From contig NZ_WNDO01000004.1 in the NCBI RefSeq assembly GCF_009912395.1, forward strand, positions 124,001 through 188,000: 64,000 nt of DNA. Direction: 5' to 3'. Source of the DNA: Luteibacter sp. (GTDB lineage Bacteria; Pseudomonadota; Gammaproteobacteria; Xanthomonadales; Rhodanobacteraceae). Position numbers and translations under genes: made by a program. The notes under the pieces are model-generated. The model did not search any database. It was not told the origin of the DNA and saw only the letters and a program-made list of their open reading frames with translations. Shown one piece after another: positions 52,265 to 60,014 of this stretch (within the stretch, counting starts at the first letter, position 1; every line of letters begins with the position of its first letter).

Positions 52265-52858
52265 TCAATGTTCAGGGCCGCCCGTACCACTGCGTTTGCC
52301 GAAGTGGAGTTCGTGCTGGAATGCCTCGTTGACATCGCAATAGCGCTTCTTCGCCTGCGTCTCCCGCGCCTGCTTGAAGTACAGCGCCGGATAGCCGACT
52401 AGGCCGTCTTCATTCTTCGTCAGGTTGTACCAGGTGAAGTGGACGAGCGCCGCGTCGGCATAGCTTTCTCCTGCATCGCGTTGCGCGATGACCAGGGTTT
52501 CCGTTTTCCCATCGGCGGATCGAAGAAGGCGGAAATCGTGCAGCGTGCAGTCGGCGCCTCCGCTGACGCCGATAGTCAGCTTCTCGTCGTCGCCTCCCTT
52601 CGGTGAGTTGCTGAATACCGGTACGAGGTTCCAGGTCGATTTGCCCTCGCTCGATTCGCGCACATAGAAGCTGATGACGTCGAAGCCATGAGCGTTGAAA
52701 TTTTCGCGCCACGCACGCATCGCCATGGCGGGTTGGCCTGCCAGGGTAATGTCGTTAGGACCGTTGTTCACGGGTATCACGCGGGGTGCTCCCACGCTGT
52801 CGGCCTGGGCGGCGCAGGTGACGAACAGGGCGGCAGCTAGCCAGGGGGCAAGGCGCAT
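52265..52858 (-). CDS. Secreted protein of unknown function
   Basis: The 197 residues have a signal peptide (cleavage near AAQADS). The domain includes FDVISFYVRESSEGKSTWNL, GGADCTLHDFRLLRS and a second Cys in KRYCDVNEAF. It faintly recalls the CarG family linked to carbapenem self-resistance, but I would not assign that without a search. Confidence 0.65.
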   Translation of the reverse strand: MRLAPWLAAALFVTCAAQADSVGAPRVIPVNNGPNDITLAGQPAMAMRAWRENFNAHGFDVISFYVRESSEGKSTWNLVPVFSNSPKGGDDEKLTIGVSGGADCTLHDFRLLRSADGKTETLVIAQRDAGESYADAALVHFTWYNLTKNEDGLVGYPALYFKQARETQAKKRYCDVNEAFQHELHFGKRSGTGGPEH

Positions 52859-52898
52859 CGAATCGATTCCTTCGAGAAGATGCGCCAGTCTAACGCCG

Positions 52899-53540
52899 CT
52901 ACCAGCGCAGAACTCTCGGCCCGATCACGGCGCCGACCAACGCTGGAATCAGCATGCCGGTCAGGTACCAGACCGACCAGAAGGGCGGGGCCATTTCGGG
53001 GCAGTGCAGGCAGTACGCCACGGTCGCTGTCGCACCCGCGAACAGGCCGATGGTGGCGCCGGTCGTGCGGGGGCGGGTGGGGGCCATGCCGCGTACCGCG
53101 TACAGCATCGCGACGAAAGCCGGCGTGGAAAGCGTGGCGATGAGGATCGCGCAAACCTTCCATGTATGTCCCAGTACCAGCGGGATGCGTTCGTCCGCGA
53201 GGGTGCCGGCGAGGATCGTCGCGGCCGCGAGCCACGCCAAGAAGATGGGCAAGGCGATGGCGGACCAGCGGGGTCCCACGCGCAGGCCAGGGCGGGCGAG
53301 TCGGCTGAGGGCCCACAGGGCGCCTGCCGCGATGCTCGCCGCGTAGCCCATGCGCCACCAGAACATCGGCAGGCGGATGGCCTCGGCGATATCGGGACGC
53401 AGACCGAGTAATACCGCCATGAGCAGCAGGGCGCCACCGAGTCCGGCCACCACGGCCAGCGCGTAACGGCGCGTCGGCTGGCGTCGATCGATGGCCGGCG
53501 CTTCACTGGCGAGCAGGGAGATCAGATCGTCGGTCTTCAT
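52899..53540 (-). CDS. nrsF: NrsF-type membrane anti-sigma factor (DUF1109), copy 1
   Basis: The 213 residues hold six membrane segments and match DUF1109, the NrsF family that restrains SigF-like ECF sigma factors and releases them under metal or oxidative stress. Typical segments: LGHTWKVCAILIATLS, and the Cys-containing YCLHCPEMAPPFW near the last helices. The start overlaps the sigma gene by four bases (ATGA). A second, diverged copy lies on the other side of the sigma gene. Confidence 0.88.
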   Translation of the reverse strand: MKTDDLISLLASEAPAIDRRQPTRRYALAVVAGLGGALLLMAVLLGLRPDIAEAIRLPMFWWRMGYAASIAAGALWALSRLARPGLRVGPRWSAIALPIFLAWLAAATILAGTLADERIPLVLGHTWKVCAILIATLSTPAFVAMLYAVRGMAPTRPRTTGATIGLFAGATATVAYCLHCPEMAPPFWSVWYLTGMLIPALVGAVIGPRVLRW

Positions 53541-54109
53541 GTCGAGCCTCGCAGGCTGGCGGCCAGGGCCTTCAGGCCTCGGTGCACGCCCACCTTCACC
53601 GCCGATTCGGACATGCCGCTGCGTTGCGCCGCCTCGGCCACGGACAGGCCCTGCAACTTCACCATCTCGATCGGCAGGCGATGGCGATCGGGAAGGGTTT
53701 CAAGCAGGCGGCCGACATCGCGCCGCGCGTTGGCGGGTTCGGTATCCGGGGCCACGAAGATGTTGGCATCCTCTTCGAGCGGATCGTGCAGGGCCTCGCG
53801 GCGGGCGTGGGCGCGGAAGAAGTCCATGAGCTTGTAACGGGCGATGGCGTGGACCCAGGCCGTAAGCGGCTGGTCCTCGCGGTAGGTGTGGCGTGCATTG
53901 TGAACGGCCAGCAGGGTTTCCTGAAGGATGTCCTCCACGTCGTCCTGCGCACGCGGCAGGCGACGACGCAGGTAGGCGCGTAGAAAGCCCGTCAGGCCGT
54001 CGAGGAAACGTCGATACTCGGACGCGTCGCCGCGCAGGCCGGCGACGAAGCGCCCGCGCAGTTCGATTTCGGCGGCGGAGGGACCGGAGGTATCCATGGG
54101 GGTCATCAT
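53537..54109 (-). CDS. SigF-like ECF sigma factor
   Basis: The 190 residues begin at an ATG at 54109 or 54106 (GGAAAC upstream). Region 2 covers FLRAYLRRRLPRAQDDVEDI and WVHAIARYKLMDFFRAHARR; region 4 covers LPDRHRLPIEMVKLQGLSVA and SESAVKVGVHRGLKAL. It belongs to the sigma group partnered with NrsF. In Caulobacter such a factor drives DUF2282-DUF692 (bufferin) genes. Here the bufferin operons are divergently encoded, with matching promoters. Confidence 0.92.
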   Translation of the reverse strand: MMTPMDTSGPSAAEIELRGRFVAGLRGDASEYRRFLDGLTGFLRAYLRRRLPRAQDDVEDILQETLLAVHNARHTYREDQPLTAWVHAIARYKLMDFFRAHARREALHDPLEEDANIFVAPDTEPANARRDVGRLLETLPDRHRLPIEMVKLQGLSVAEAAQRSGMSESAVKVGVHRGLKALAASLRGST

Positions 54110-54164
54110 GCGTGTTTCCGTACCGTGCTGGGTAGCCACGCCGTCGTGTATAGCGAGTGGACTT

Positions 54165-54806
54165 TCACCATCGCAACAGCCTCGGTCCCAGCAGGGCCCC
54201 CGCCGCCGTGGAGAGGAGCATGCCCAGAACGTACCAGGTGGCCCAGAATGGCGCGGCCATCTCAGTGCAGTAAAGCGTATAAACGAGCACGGCCTGTGCG
54301 CCGGCCAGTACACCCGCGCCTGTGCCAGCCAGGACAAGCCTTGTAGGCGCGAGCCCCCGAACCGCCCAGAACGTGGCGCTGAACGTGGGCACCGAAAGCG
54401 CAAGAATGTTGAAACAGCACACGCGCCAGGTGTGTCCCAGAAGCAATGGCATGCGTAATTCCGCAGGGGCCGATTGCAGCACCCAGCCTGCGGCGATCCA
54501 CACGGCGACCATGGGCAGCGCCACCAGCACCCATGCCTGTCGCGTCCGAGCGCCGGGGCGTCCGAGCCGCGCGGCCAATAGCAGGGCGGCTGTCGCCACC
54601 GACGCGGGGAACAGGGCCTTCAGCCAGAAGACCGGGTTGTCCAGGACGGCCGGCAGGTCGTCGCGCATGCCGCCGAACGCCAGCAGCATTGTCAGGGCCA
54701 TGCCGACACCGATCGCGGTCGATCCTGCGAGCCGTCGTGCGACCGCATGGCGGTCGACCGGGCGCAGGTCGGTGACGAGGGCGTCGATGAGTTCTTGGGT
54801 ATGCAT
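54165..54806 (-). CDS. nrsF: NrsF-type membrane anti-sigma factor (DUF1109), copy 2
   Basis: The ATG at 54806 gives 213 residues, the same as copy 1, aligned at the start (MHTQELIDALVTDL versus MKTDDLISLLASEA). Landmarks are LGHTWRVCCFNILALSVPTF and YTLYCTEMAAPFW. It is first in the nrsF-sigma-nrsF operon. Cys and His residues in the membrane loops differ between copies, so they may sense different metals or redox states. Confidence 0.88.
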   Translation of the reverse strand: MHTQELIDALVTDLRPVDRHAVARRLAGSTAIGVGMALTMLLAFGGMRDDLPAVLDNPVFWLKALFPASVATAALLLAARLGRPGARTRQAWVLVALPMVAVWIAAGWVLQSAPAELRMPLLLGHTWRVCCFNILALSVPTFSATFWAVRGLAPTRLVLAGTGAGVLAGAQAVLVYTLYCTEMAAPFWATWYVLGMLLSTAAGALLGPRLLRW

Positions 54807-54815
54807 ATACCGCTG

Positions 54816-54842
54816 TTCGTTTGCGCGTGCCGCTCGGTTACA
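54816..54842 (-). promoter_or_regulatory. SigF-type ECF promoter of the nrsF-sigma-nrsF operon
   Basis: On the minus strand TGTAACC (54842-54836), 16 bases, then CGAA (54819-54816). The pattern is identical to that before bufA1 and bufA2. The expected start point lies only a few bases before the ATG at 54806, so the message is almost leaderless. It implies autoregulation of the sigma factor. Confidence 0.72.
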
Positions 54843-54862
54843 CCGATTTCGTCGATCCGAGC

Positions 54863-54889
54863 TGTAACCGCTAGGCAGTTGCCGGCGAA
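54863..54889 (+). promoter_or_regulatory. SigF-type ECF promoter of the bufA1 operon
   Basis: TGTAACC (54863-54869), 16 bases, CGAA (54886-54889). It lies 50 bases before the bufA1 ATG and only 20 bases from the divergent copy of the same motif. Confidence 0.75.
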
Positions 54890-54938
54890 TGGGTAAGGGA
54901 ACCCGGACATGTCGTCCGGCCAACCCAGGAGATTCCCC

Positions 54939-55205
54939 ATGAACCGTCACGCCGCTTCGCTCGCCCTCGCCGTTGCCGCCCTCGTCGCCGGCGCCGCCCA
55001 TGCCGACGAGGCCAAGCAGCCCGCCGTCGAGAAGTGCTGGGGCGTCGCCAAGGCCGGTCAGAACGACTGCGCCGCCGGCCCGGGCACCACCTGCGCCGGC
55101 ACCGCCAAGGCCGATTACCAGAAGAACGCATGGAAGAACGTGCCGACCGGCACCTGCACCTCGATCCAGACCCCGAAGGGTCACGGTTCGCTGACCAAGG
55201 GCTGA
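54939..55205 (+). CDS. bufA1: Bufferin precursor, DUF2282 (BufA1-type)
   Basis: The ATG at 54939 (AGGAGA upstream) gives 88 residues. A Sec signal peptide ends near residue 22 (AHADEA). The core has four Cys, 33, 44, 52 and 73 (EKCWGV, QNDCAAG, TTCAGT, GTCTSI). In the bufferin model the MNIO enzyme BufB turns certain Cys into thiooxazoles and the exported peptide binds copper. It leads the bufA1-bufB1-bufC1-doxX operon. Confidence 0.9.
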   Translation: MNRHAASLALAVAALVAGAAHADEAKQPAVEKCWGVAKAGQNDCAAGPGTTCAGTAKADYQKNAWKNVPTGTCTSIQTPKGHGSLTKG

Positions 55206-55209
55206 TGCC

Positions 55210-56043
55210 ATGACCTCGCTCACCGCCGGCATCGGCTTCAAGCCGCAGCACATCGACGAGGCGCTGGCCTGCGCCGAGGCCGGCGTGTGGCTCGAGGTGC
55301 ATCCCGAAAACTACATGGTGGATGGTGGCCCGCGCCTGGCGATGCTGGATGCGCTGGCGGAACGACATCCGCTGTCGCTGCATGGCGTGTCGTTGTCGTT
55401 GGGCTCCATCGAGCCGCCGGATACGAATCACCTTGCACGCCTGCGTCGCCTCGTGGATCGCGTGGACCCCGCGCTCGTCTCCGAGCACCTGGCCTGGTCG
55501 TCGTGGGAGGGACGCTACCTTCCCGATCTGCTGCCGTTCCCACGCAGCAGCGAGGCATTGTGTCGCGTGGTGGACAACGTCCAGCGCACGCAGGATGCGC
55601 TGGGTCGGCGCATCGCGGTGGAAAACCCCTCGCACTACGTCTACGTGGAAGGCCACGAGTGGGGCGAGACCGATTTCCTCGGCGAGCTGGCGCATCGCAG
55701 CGGATGCGGCCTGCTGCTCGACATCAATAACGTGCATGTAAGCGCACATAACCTTCGTTACGACGCGGGTGAATACCTGGACCGATTCCCGCTGCACGAG
55801 GTAATGGAAATCCACCTCGCCGGCCACACGGTGGACGACACGGTACGTGGCGGCCTGCTCGTTGATTCGCACGATACGGCGATTGGCGAAACGGTATGGG
55901 CCTTGTATGAACGAGTCATCGCGCGTGCCGGTCAACGGCCCACCCTGATCGAACGCGATGGCGACGTACCCTCGTTTGCCACGCTCATGGACGAGCGGCG
56001 TCGCGCGCACCATCGCCTCGCCGGCGACGCGGTGGCGGCATGA
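55210..56043 (+). CDS. bufB1: MNIO (DUF692) multinuclear iron RiPP enzyme, first copy
   Basis: The 277-residue TIM barrel uses two or three iron ions to modify Cys of the precursor. Metal-ligand segments of DUF692 are visible: VHPENYMVDGG, LHGVSLSLGS, VENPSHYV, LLLDINNVHVSAHN, EIHLAGHTV and LIERDGD. It starts four bases after bufA1 and overlaps bufC1 by four. Confidence 0.93.
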   Translation: MTSLTAGIGFKPQHIDEALACAEAGVWLEVHPENYMVDGGPRLAMLDALAERHPLSLHGVSLSLGSIEPPDTNHLARLRRLVDRVDPALVSEHLAWSSWEGRYLPDLLPFPRSSEALCRVVDNVQRTQDALGRRIAVENPSHYVYVEGHEWGETDFLGELAHRSGCGLLLDINNVHVSAHNLRYDAGEYLDRFPLHEVMEIHLAGHTVDDTVRGGLLVDSHDTAIGETVWALYERVIARAGQRPTLIERDGDVPSFATLMDERRRAHHRLAGDAVAA

Positions 56044-56792
56044 GCGATCTGGCCTGCTATCAGCGTCGTTTCCTGCATGCGCTGCGCGATACGGAAAGCA
56101 CGTTTTCGTCCGCGCGACAGCCCGCCTTCGATGTGTATCGCAATACGACCTTGCGTGGCTGCATCGACGCACTGGAAGCGAATTATCCGGCCGTAGCGTG
56201 TCTTGTCGGTCGCGACTGGTTTCGCGCCGCGGCGGCTGCGTATATCGAGGTCTCACCGCCGACCGATGTGCGCATGCTCTTCTACGGCGACGGCTTCGCC
56301 AGCTTTCTCGACGACGCGCCGCAGGCGGCCGAGCTGCCTTACCTGGGCGATGTCGCCCGGCTGGACCGTCTGTGGACGGAAAGCCAGCACGCTGCCGACG
56401 ATACACCGCTGCCAGCGGCGGCATGGGCGATGCTCGGCGCGGACGAACTGGCCACGATGCGCGTGCGTCCGCATGCATCGCTTCGCCTGTTTCGTGCACC
56501 GCGTCCTGCCGTCACCATCTGGCGTGCCAGTCGCGACGGGCGGCCGGTCGGCGACGATCTTCCGTGGCGTGCCGAGTGCGCGATCGTCATCCGTCCGCAC
56601 ATGAACGTGACGGTCCTCGATGTCGACCCGGCCGCCTTGAGCCTCATCCAGATGTGCGCCTCCGGGCATTCGCTCGGCGACGCCATCGTTCACACCCTCG
56701 ACCTTTATCCCGATGTCGCCATCGACCGCATCCTCGGCGGTTGCCAGCTGGCCGGCGTCTTCGCCCTTTCGCCAGGAGAACCCTCCCCATGA
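56040..56792 (+). CDS. bufC1: BufC/DUF2063 partner protein, first copy
   Basis: The 250 residues carry the DUF2063 N-terminal domain (VYRNTTLRGCIDALEANYPA) and a C-terminal part with LSPGEPSP at the end. BufC-type proteins bring precursor and MNIO enzyme together. ATGA overlaps on both sides show tight coupling with bufB1 and doxX. Confidence 0.92.
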   Translation: MSDLACYQRRFLHALRDTESTFSSARQPAFDVYRNTTLRGCIDALEANYPAVACLVGRDWFRAAAAAYIEVSPPTDVRMLFYGDGFASFLDDAPQAAELPYLGDVARLDRLWTESQHAADDTPLPAAAWAMLGADELATMRVRPHASLRLFRAPRPAVTIWRASRDGRPVGDDLPWRAECAIVIRPHMNVTVLDVDPAALSLIQMCASGHSLGDAIVHTLDLYPDVAIDRILGGCQLAGVFALSPGEPSP

Positions 56793-57262
56793 ACCGTCAC
56801 GATGTTGTTGCGACGCAGCAGTCCTTTTCCCTTCGCGACCGCTGGAACGCGCTCGCCGATCGCATCGGTGGGTGGATCGGCCACGACCTGCTCGCGATCG
56901 TGGCGCGGCTTTCCATCGCCGCGATCTTCTTCCAGTCCGGCCGCACCAAGGTGGAGGGCTTCCTCACCATTACCGAGGGCACCTACGAGCTGTTTCGCAG
57001 CGAATACAAGGTGCCGCTGCTTCCGCCGGAGATCGCCGCCCACCTGTCGGCTGGTGTGGAGACCTTCGTGCCGGTCCTGCTCGTGATGGGGCTCTTCACG
57101 CGGGCGTCAGCGCTCGTATTGCTGGGTATGACTACCGTGATCGAGCTTTTCGTCTATCCGGACGCCTGGCCTACCCACTTGTCCTGGGCGGCCATCCTGC
57201 TGTATCTCATCGCGCGGGGAGGGGGCCGGTTGTCGCTCGATCACATCTTCCGCATCCGTTGA
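56789..57262 (+). CDS. DoxX-family membrane protein
   Basis: The ATG at 56789 (AGGAGAA upstream) gives 157 residues with four membrane segments (LSIAAIFFQSGRTKVEGFL, then VPVLLVMGLFTRASALVLLG). DoxX proteins often close bufferin operons and may couple to the respiratory quinone pool. It overlaps bufC1 by four bases and lies between the two buf operons. Confidence 0.9.
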   Translation: MNRHDVVATQQSFSLRDRWNALADRIGGWIGHDLLAIVARLSIAAIFFQSGRTKVEGFLTITEGTYELFRSEYKVPLLPPEIAAHLSAGVETFVPVLLVMGLFTRASALVLLGMTTVIELFVYPDAWPTHLSWAAILLYLIARGGGRLSLDHIFRIR

Positions 57263-57283
57263 TGCAATTCGTCCGTATACGTG

Positions 57284-57310
57284 TGTAACCAGAACCGCAG
57301 CGGGCACGAA
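57284..57310 (+). promoter_or_regulatory. SigF-type ECF promoter of the bufA2 operon
   Basis: TGTAACC (57284-57290), 16 bases, CGAA (57307-57310). Same elements and spacing as at 54863 and 54842, 44 bases before the bufA2 ATG. It shows that the second operon has its own start as well as possible read-through from doxX. Confidence 0.75.
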
Positions 57311-57354
57311 TATCATCGTGCCACTTCGGCACAACCCAACCCGGAGAAAGACCC

Positions 57355-57621
57355 ATGCAAACCTCGACCAGCAGCATCGCCGCCGCCGCCGCCATCTTCG
57401 CCGTCTCGGCCGTCGCCATCTCCGCGCCCGTGCAGGCGGCGGAAAAGGGCGGTGACGCCGTGCATTGCTACGGCATCAACAGCTGTAAGGGCACCTCGGA
57501 CTGCAAGACCGCCAACAATGCCTGCAAGGGTCAGAACAGCTGCAAGGGCCAGGGCTTCAAGGCCGTGTCCATGAAGGAATGCAAGGCCGCCGGCGGCAGC
57601 ACCACCGCGCCGGCCAAGTGA
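57355..57621 (+). CDS. bufA2: Bufferin precursor with six Cys (BufA2-type)
   Basis: The 88 residues begin with a signal peptide (cleavage near PVQAAEK, residue 29). The core has six Cys at 38, 44, 50, 57, 63 and 76, many in a repeated KG/CKG setting (HCYGINSCKGTSDC, ACKGQNSCKGQGF), the BufA2 pattern. Unlike BufA1 it is Lys- and Gly-rich. It has its own MNIO and partner genes downstream. Confidence 0.9.
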   Translation: MQTSTSSIAAAAAIFAVSAVAISAPVQAAEKGGDAVHCYGINSCKGTSDCKTANNACKGQNSCKGQGFKAVSMKECKAAGGSTTAPAK

Positions 57622-57668
57622 TCCGCCGGCCCGGCCGTCGCGAGGCGGCCGGGCCACCGGAGTACGTC

Positions 57669-58508
57669 ATGAACGCATCCTCCCTGCCAGGTTTCCACGG
57701 GTTCGGCCTGGGCCTGCGCATACCGCACTACAGCGATTTCCTCGACCATCGCCAGCCGGTCGATTTCGTCGAGGTCATATCCGAAAACTTCATGGTCGAG
57801 GGCGGCCGCCCGCTGGACGTACTCGCCCGCATCCGTGAACGCCACCCGGTGGCCTTGCACGGCGTCTCCATGAACATCGGCGGCGAAACGCTGGATCGCG
57901 ACTACCTGCGCCGCCTTCGCGCGCTGGCCGATCGCATCGACCCGCTATGGGTGTCCGACCACCTGTGCTGGACAGGCATCGCCGGATTCAATTCGCACGA
58001 CCTGCTGCCCCTGCCGTATACCGAGGAAGCGCTCGGCCTCGTTGCGGAGAACATCCTGTTGGCCCAGGACATCCTGGGACGTTCGCTCGTGCTGGAAAAT
58101 CCGTCCACCTACCTCGCGTTTCCGGGGCAAGGCATGAGCGAGGCGGCCTTCATCGCCGAGCTGTGCGCCCGTACGGACTGCCATCTCCTGCTCGATGTGA
58201 ATAACATCTACGTCAGCGCCACCAATCATGGATTCGATCCACAGGACTGGCTCGATCGCCTGCCGCTGGATCGCGTCCGCCAGATCCATCTCGCCGGACA
58301 CAGCCAGGGACGCGACATGTTGGTCGATACGCACGACGCGCCGGTGCCCGACGCGGTATGGGATCTGTATGCGCGATTCATCGCGCGACTGGGCGATGTC
58401 GCGGTAATGATCGAACGCGACGACCATATTCCGCCCCTTGCCGACCTGCTGTCTGAAGTGTCGAAGGCGCGCGACATCGCCGACGCGTCGCGGCGCCAGG
58501 TGGCATGA
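57669..58508 (+). CDS. bufB2: MNIO (DUF692) multinuclear iron RiPP enzyme, second copy
   Basis: The ATG at 57669 gives 279 residues. DUF692 segments are VISENFMVEGG, LHGVSMNIGG, LENPSTYL, LLLDVNNIYVSATN and IHLAGHSQ. It is clearly diverged from BufB1, as expected if each recognises its own precursor. Overlaps bufC2 by four bases. Confidence 0.93.
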   Translation: MNASSLPGFHGFGLGLRIPHYSDFLDHRQPVDFVEVISENFMVEGGRPLDVLARIRERHPVALHGVSMNIGGETLDRDYLRRLRALADRIDPLWVSDHLCWTGIAGFNSHDLLPLPYTEEALGLVAENILLAQDILGRSLVLENPSTYLAFPGQGMSEAAFIAELCARTDCHLLLDVNNIYVSATNHGFDPQDWLDRLPLDRVRQIHLAGHSQGRDMLVDTHDAPVPDAVWDLYARFIARLGDVAVMIERDDHIPPLADLLSEVSKARDIADASRRQVA

Positions 58509-59239
58509 ACCTTCGCGACTGGCAGAAAGCCTTCGTGGCTGCGCTCGCTGCGGGCCTCGTGCCCGCCGATACGGATCCACGCGGCATGGCCGTTTACGCG
58601 AACAACTACCGCACGCAATTGATCGCCGGCCTCGGCGAGACCTACGCGAAGACGCGATTGTGGCTGGGTGACTCCGCCTTCGATGCGGCGGCCGGTCGCT
58701 ACATCGATGCGCATCCTCCGTCGTCGTGGACGCTCGATGCCTACGGCGAGACCTTCGTCCAGCAACTCGAGACCGAGTATTCCCTCGATCCGGAGATCGC
58801 CGAGCTGGCATGGCTCGACTGGCACCTGCGCCGTGCGTTTTCCGGCCCGGATGCCCCGTCGCTGGACGTGCGCGACCTCGTCGCCGACGATTGGGACCGG
58901 GTCGAATTCGATTTCGTGCCGACGCTGCGCTTCCGTCGTGTACGCAGCAACGCGGTGGCGATCTGGCGGGCGATCGCCGACGAGGTTCCGCCGCCGGCCG
59001 CCGTGTTCGTGGAGGAAGGGCTCGGGGCACGCGTGTGGCGACAGGGGCTGTCGCCCCGGTTCGCCAGCATGACGGCCGACGAGACCGCCTGCCTGGACCT
59101 CGCCCTCGCGGGGGCCAGTTTCGGTGAGATCTGCACGTATCTCGGCCGTACCTGGGAAGGCGAACAAGCCGCCCGCATCGCCGGCGGTTGCCTCGGCGCC
59201 TGGACGGCCGAAGGCATGATCCAGGGCCTCAGGGGCTAG
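58505..59239 (+). CDS. bufC2: BufC/DUF2063 partner protein, second copy
   Basis: The 244 residues carry the DUF2063 start (NLRDWQKAFVAALAAGL) and VYANNYRTQLIAGLGETYAK, then a C-terminal domain. It closes the bufA2 operon, which has no doxX of its own. Confidence 0.92.
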   Translation: MNLRDWQKAFVAALAAGLVPADTDPRGMAVYANNYRTQLIAGLGETYAKTRLWLGDSAFDAAAGRYIDAHPPSSWTLDAYGETFVQQLETEYSLDPEIAELAWLDWHLRRAFSGPDAPSLDVRDLVADDWDRVEFDFVPTLRFRRVRSNAVAIWRAIADEVPPPAAVFVEEGLGARVWRQGLSPRFASMTADETACLDLALAGASFGEICTYLGRTWEGEQAARIAGGCLGAWTAEGMIQGLRG

Positions 59240-59566
59240 GCCTCTCCCACCGATTTTTGCGATCTTTTTACAGTCGCGGAAAGCGACTCGAAAGACGGCA
59301 GATATACGTTGACTCCGCCGCATCGCAGCAAGACAATGCGCACACCCGGGGACCTCCCGTTTCCGGGTTTTCCGTCCAACCAGACAAAGGCATATGGACA
59401 CCTACCCTAGTCGCCACGTCGACAGCCGCTCGCTTCGGTTGCCGACGCAGCATCACAACCCGATTGCCTGCGGCGACCGCCAGCGGTCGGCCGGAGCCTT
59501 CCTCGACTAGGGAAGACCGGCCCACCTCTCACGGCAGCCACAGGCGCCGTAACGAGGAGATGGGCC
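59240..59566 (+). other. Intergenic region after bufC2 with a candidate sigma-70 promoter
   Basis: TTGACT (59309-59314) and GACAAT (59332-59337) with a 17-base gap make a good housekeeping promoter toward the small gene at 59567. GTCGC-GGAAA-GCGAC near 59277 is a small hairpin. I found no copy of the TGTAACC-N16-CGAA motif here, so the pump genes may not belong to the sigma regulon directly. Confidence 0.45.
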
Positions 59567-59785
59567 ATGAAGCTCGTTAACGCTGTACTCCGCCTGCTCG
59601 CCGCAGGCCGTTTCGCCACGGACCGCCCGGTCCGTCCGCGCACCTGGAACATCACCGTGCCCGCGTCGCATGACGCCGCGCAGGTGTCCCCGCTTCTTAT
59701 CGACATGCATTGGGAGACCGATCCCGGCTGCGGCCGGCCGGTCGCTCGCTGGCATGGTCACGCCGCGTCGCATCTCGCGGCCTGA
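59567..59785 (+). CDS. Small protein of unknown function before the metal pump
   Basis: A strong ribosome site (GAGGAG) precedes the ATG. The 72 residues are basic at the start (MKLVNAVLRLLAAGRFATDR) and have no clear signal peptide, one Cys and several His (DMHWETDPGCGRPVARWHGH), compatible with metal contact. No family recognised. Confidence 0.45.
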   Translation: MKLVNAVLRLLAAGRFATDRPVRPRTWNITVPASHDAAQVSPLLIDMHWETDPGCGRPVARWHGHAASHLAA

Positions 59786-59822
59786 CCGGCCCCGTCCCAT
59801 GAAGGAGAACGAGGACCTTGGA

Positions 59823-59844
59823 CCCAGACCCTAGCCCTGACCCC
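59823..59844 (-). promoter_or_regulatory. Canonical G-quadruplex motif on the minus strand
   Basis: On the plus strand the tracts CCC, CCC, CCC and CCCC (59823-25, 59829-31, 59835-37, 59841-44) are each separated by exactly three bases. The minus strand therefore reads GGGG-TCA-GGG-CTA-GGG-TCT-GGG, an ideal four-tract quadruplex with short loops. It sits between the 59567 gene and the metal pump genes. Confidence 0.55.
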
Positions 59845-59953
59845 AGCCTGCCACCGTACTGAACGCCGCTTCCCCGGACGCGGCGGACGGTGACGATTCC
59901 ACCGCGGACGGGCACCCATGGATTCGACCATGGGCCACTCCCTTCCGCATGCC

Positions 59954-59987
59954 CCCACGGCGCTCGCCTCAGGTGACGCGCCGTGGG
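59954..59987 (+). promoter_or_regulatory. 10-bp perfect hairpin in the pump leader
   Basis: CCCACGGCGC (59954-59963) pairs with GCGCCGTGGG (59978-59987), followed by TGCGTTTTGCC. It is 28 bases before the adaptor ATG and could act as an attenuator or terminator. Confidence 0.4.
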
Positions 59988-60014
59988 TGCGTTTTGCCCG
60001 AACAAGGGAATTCC

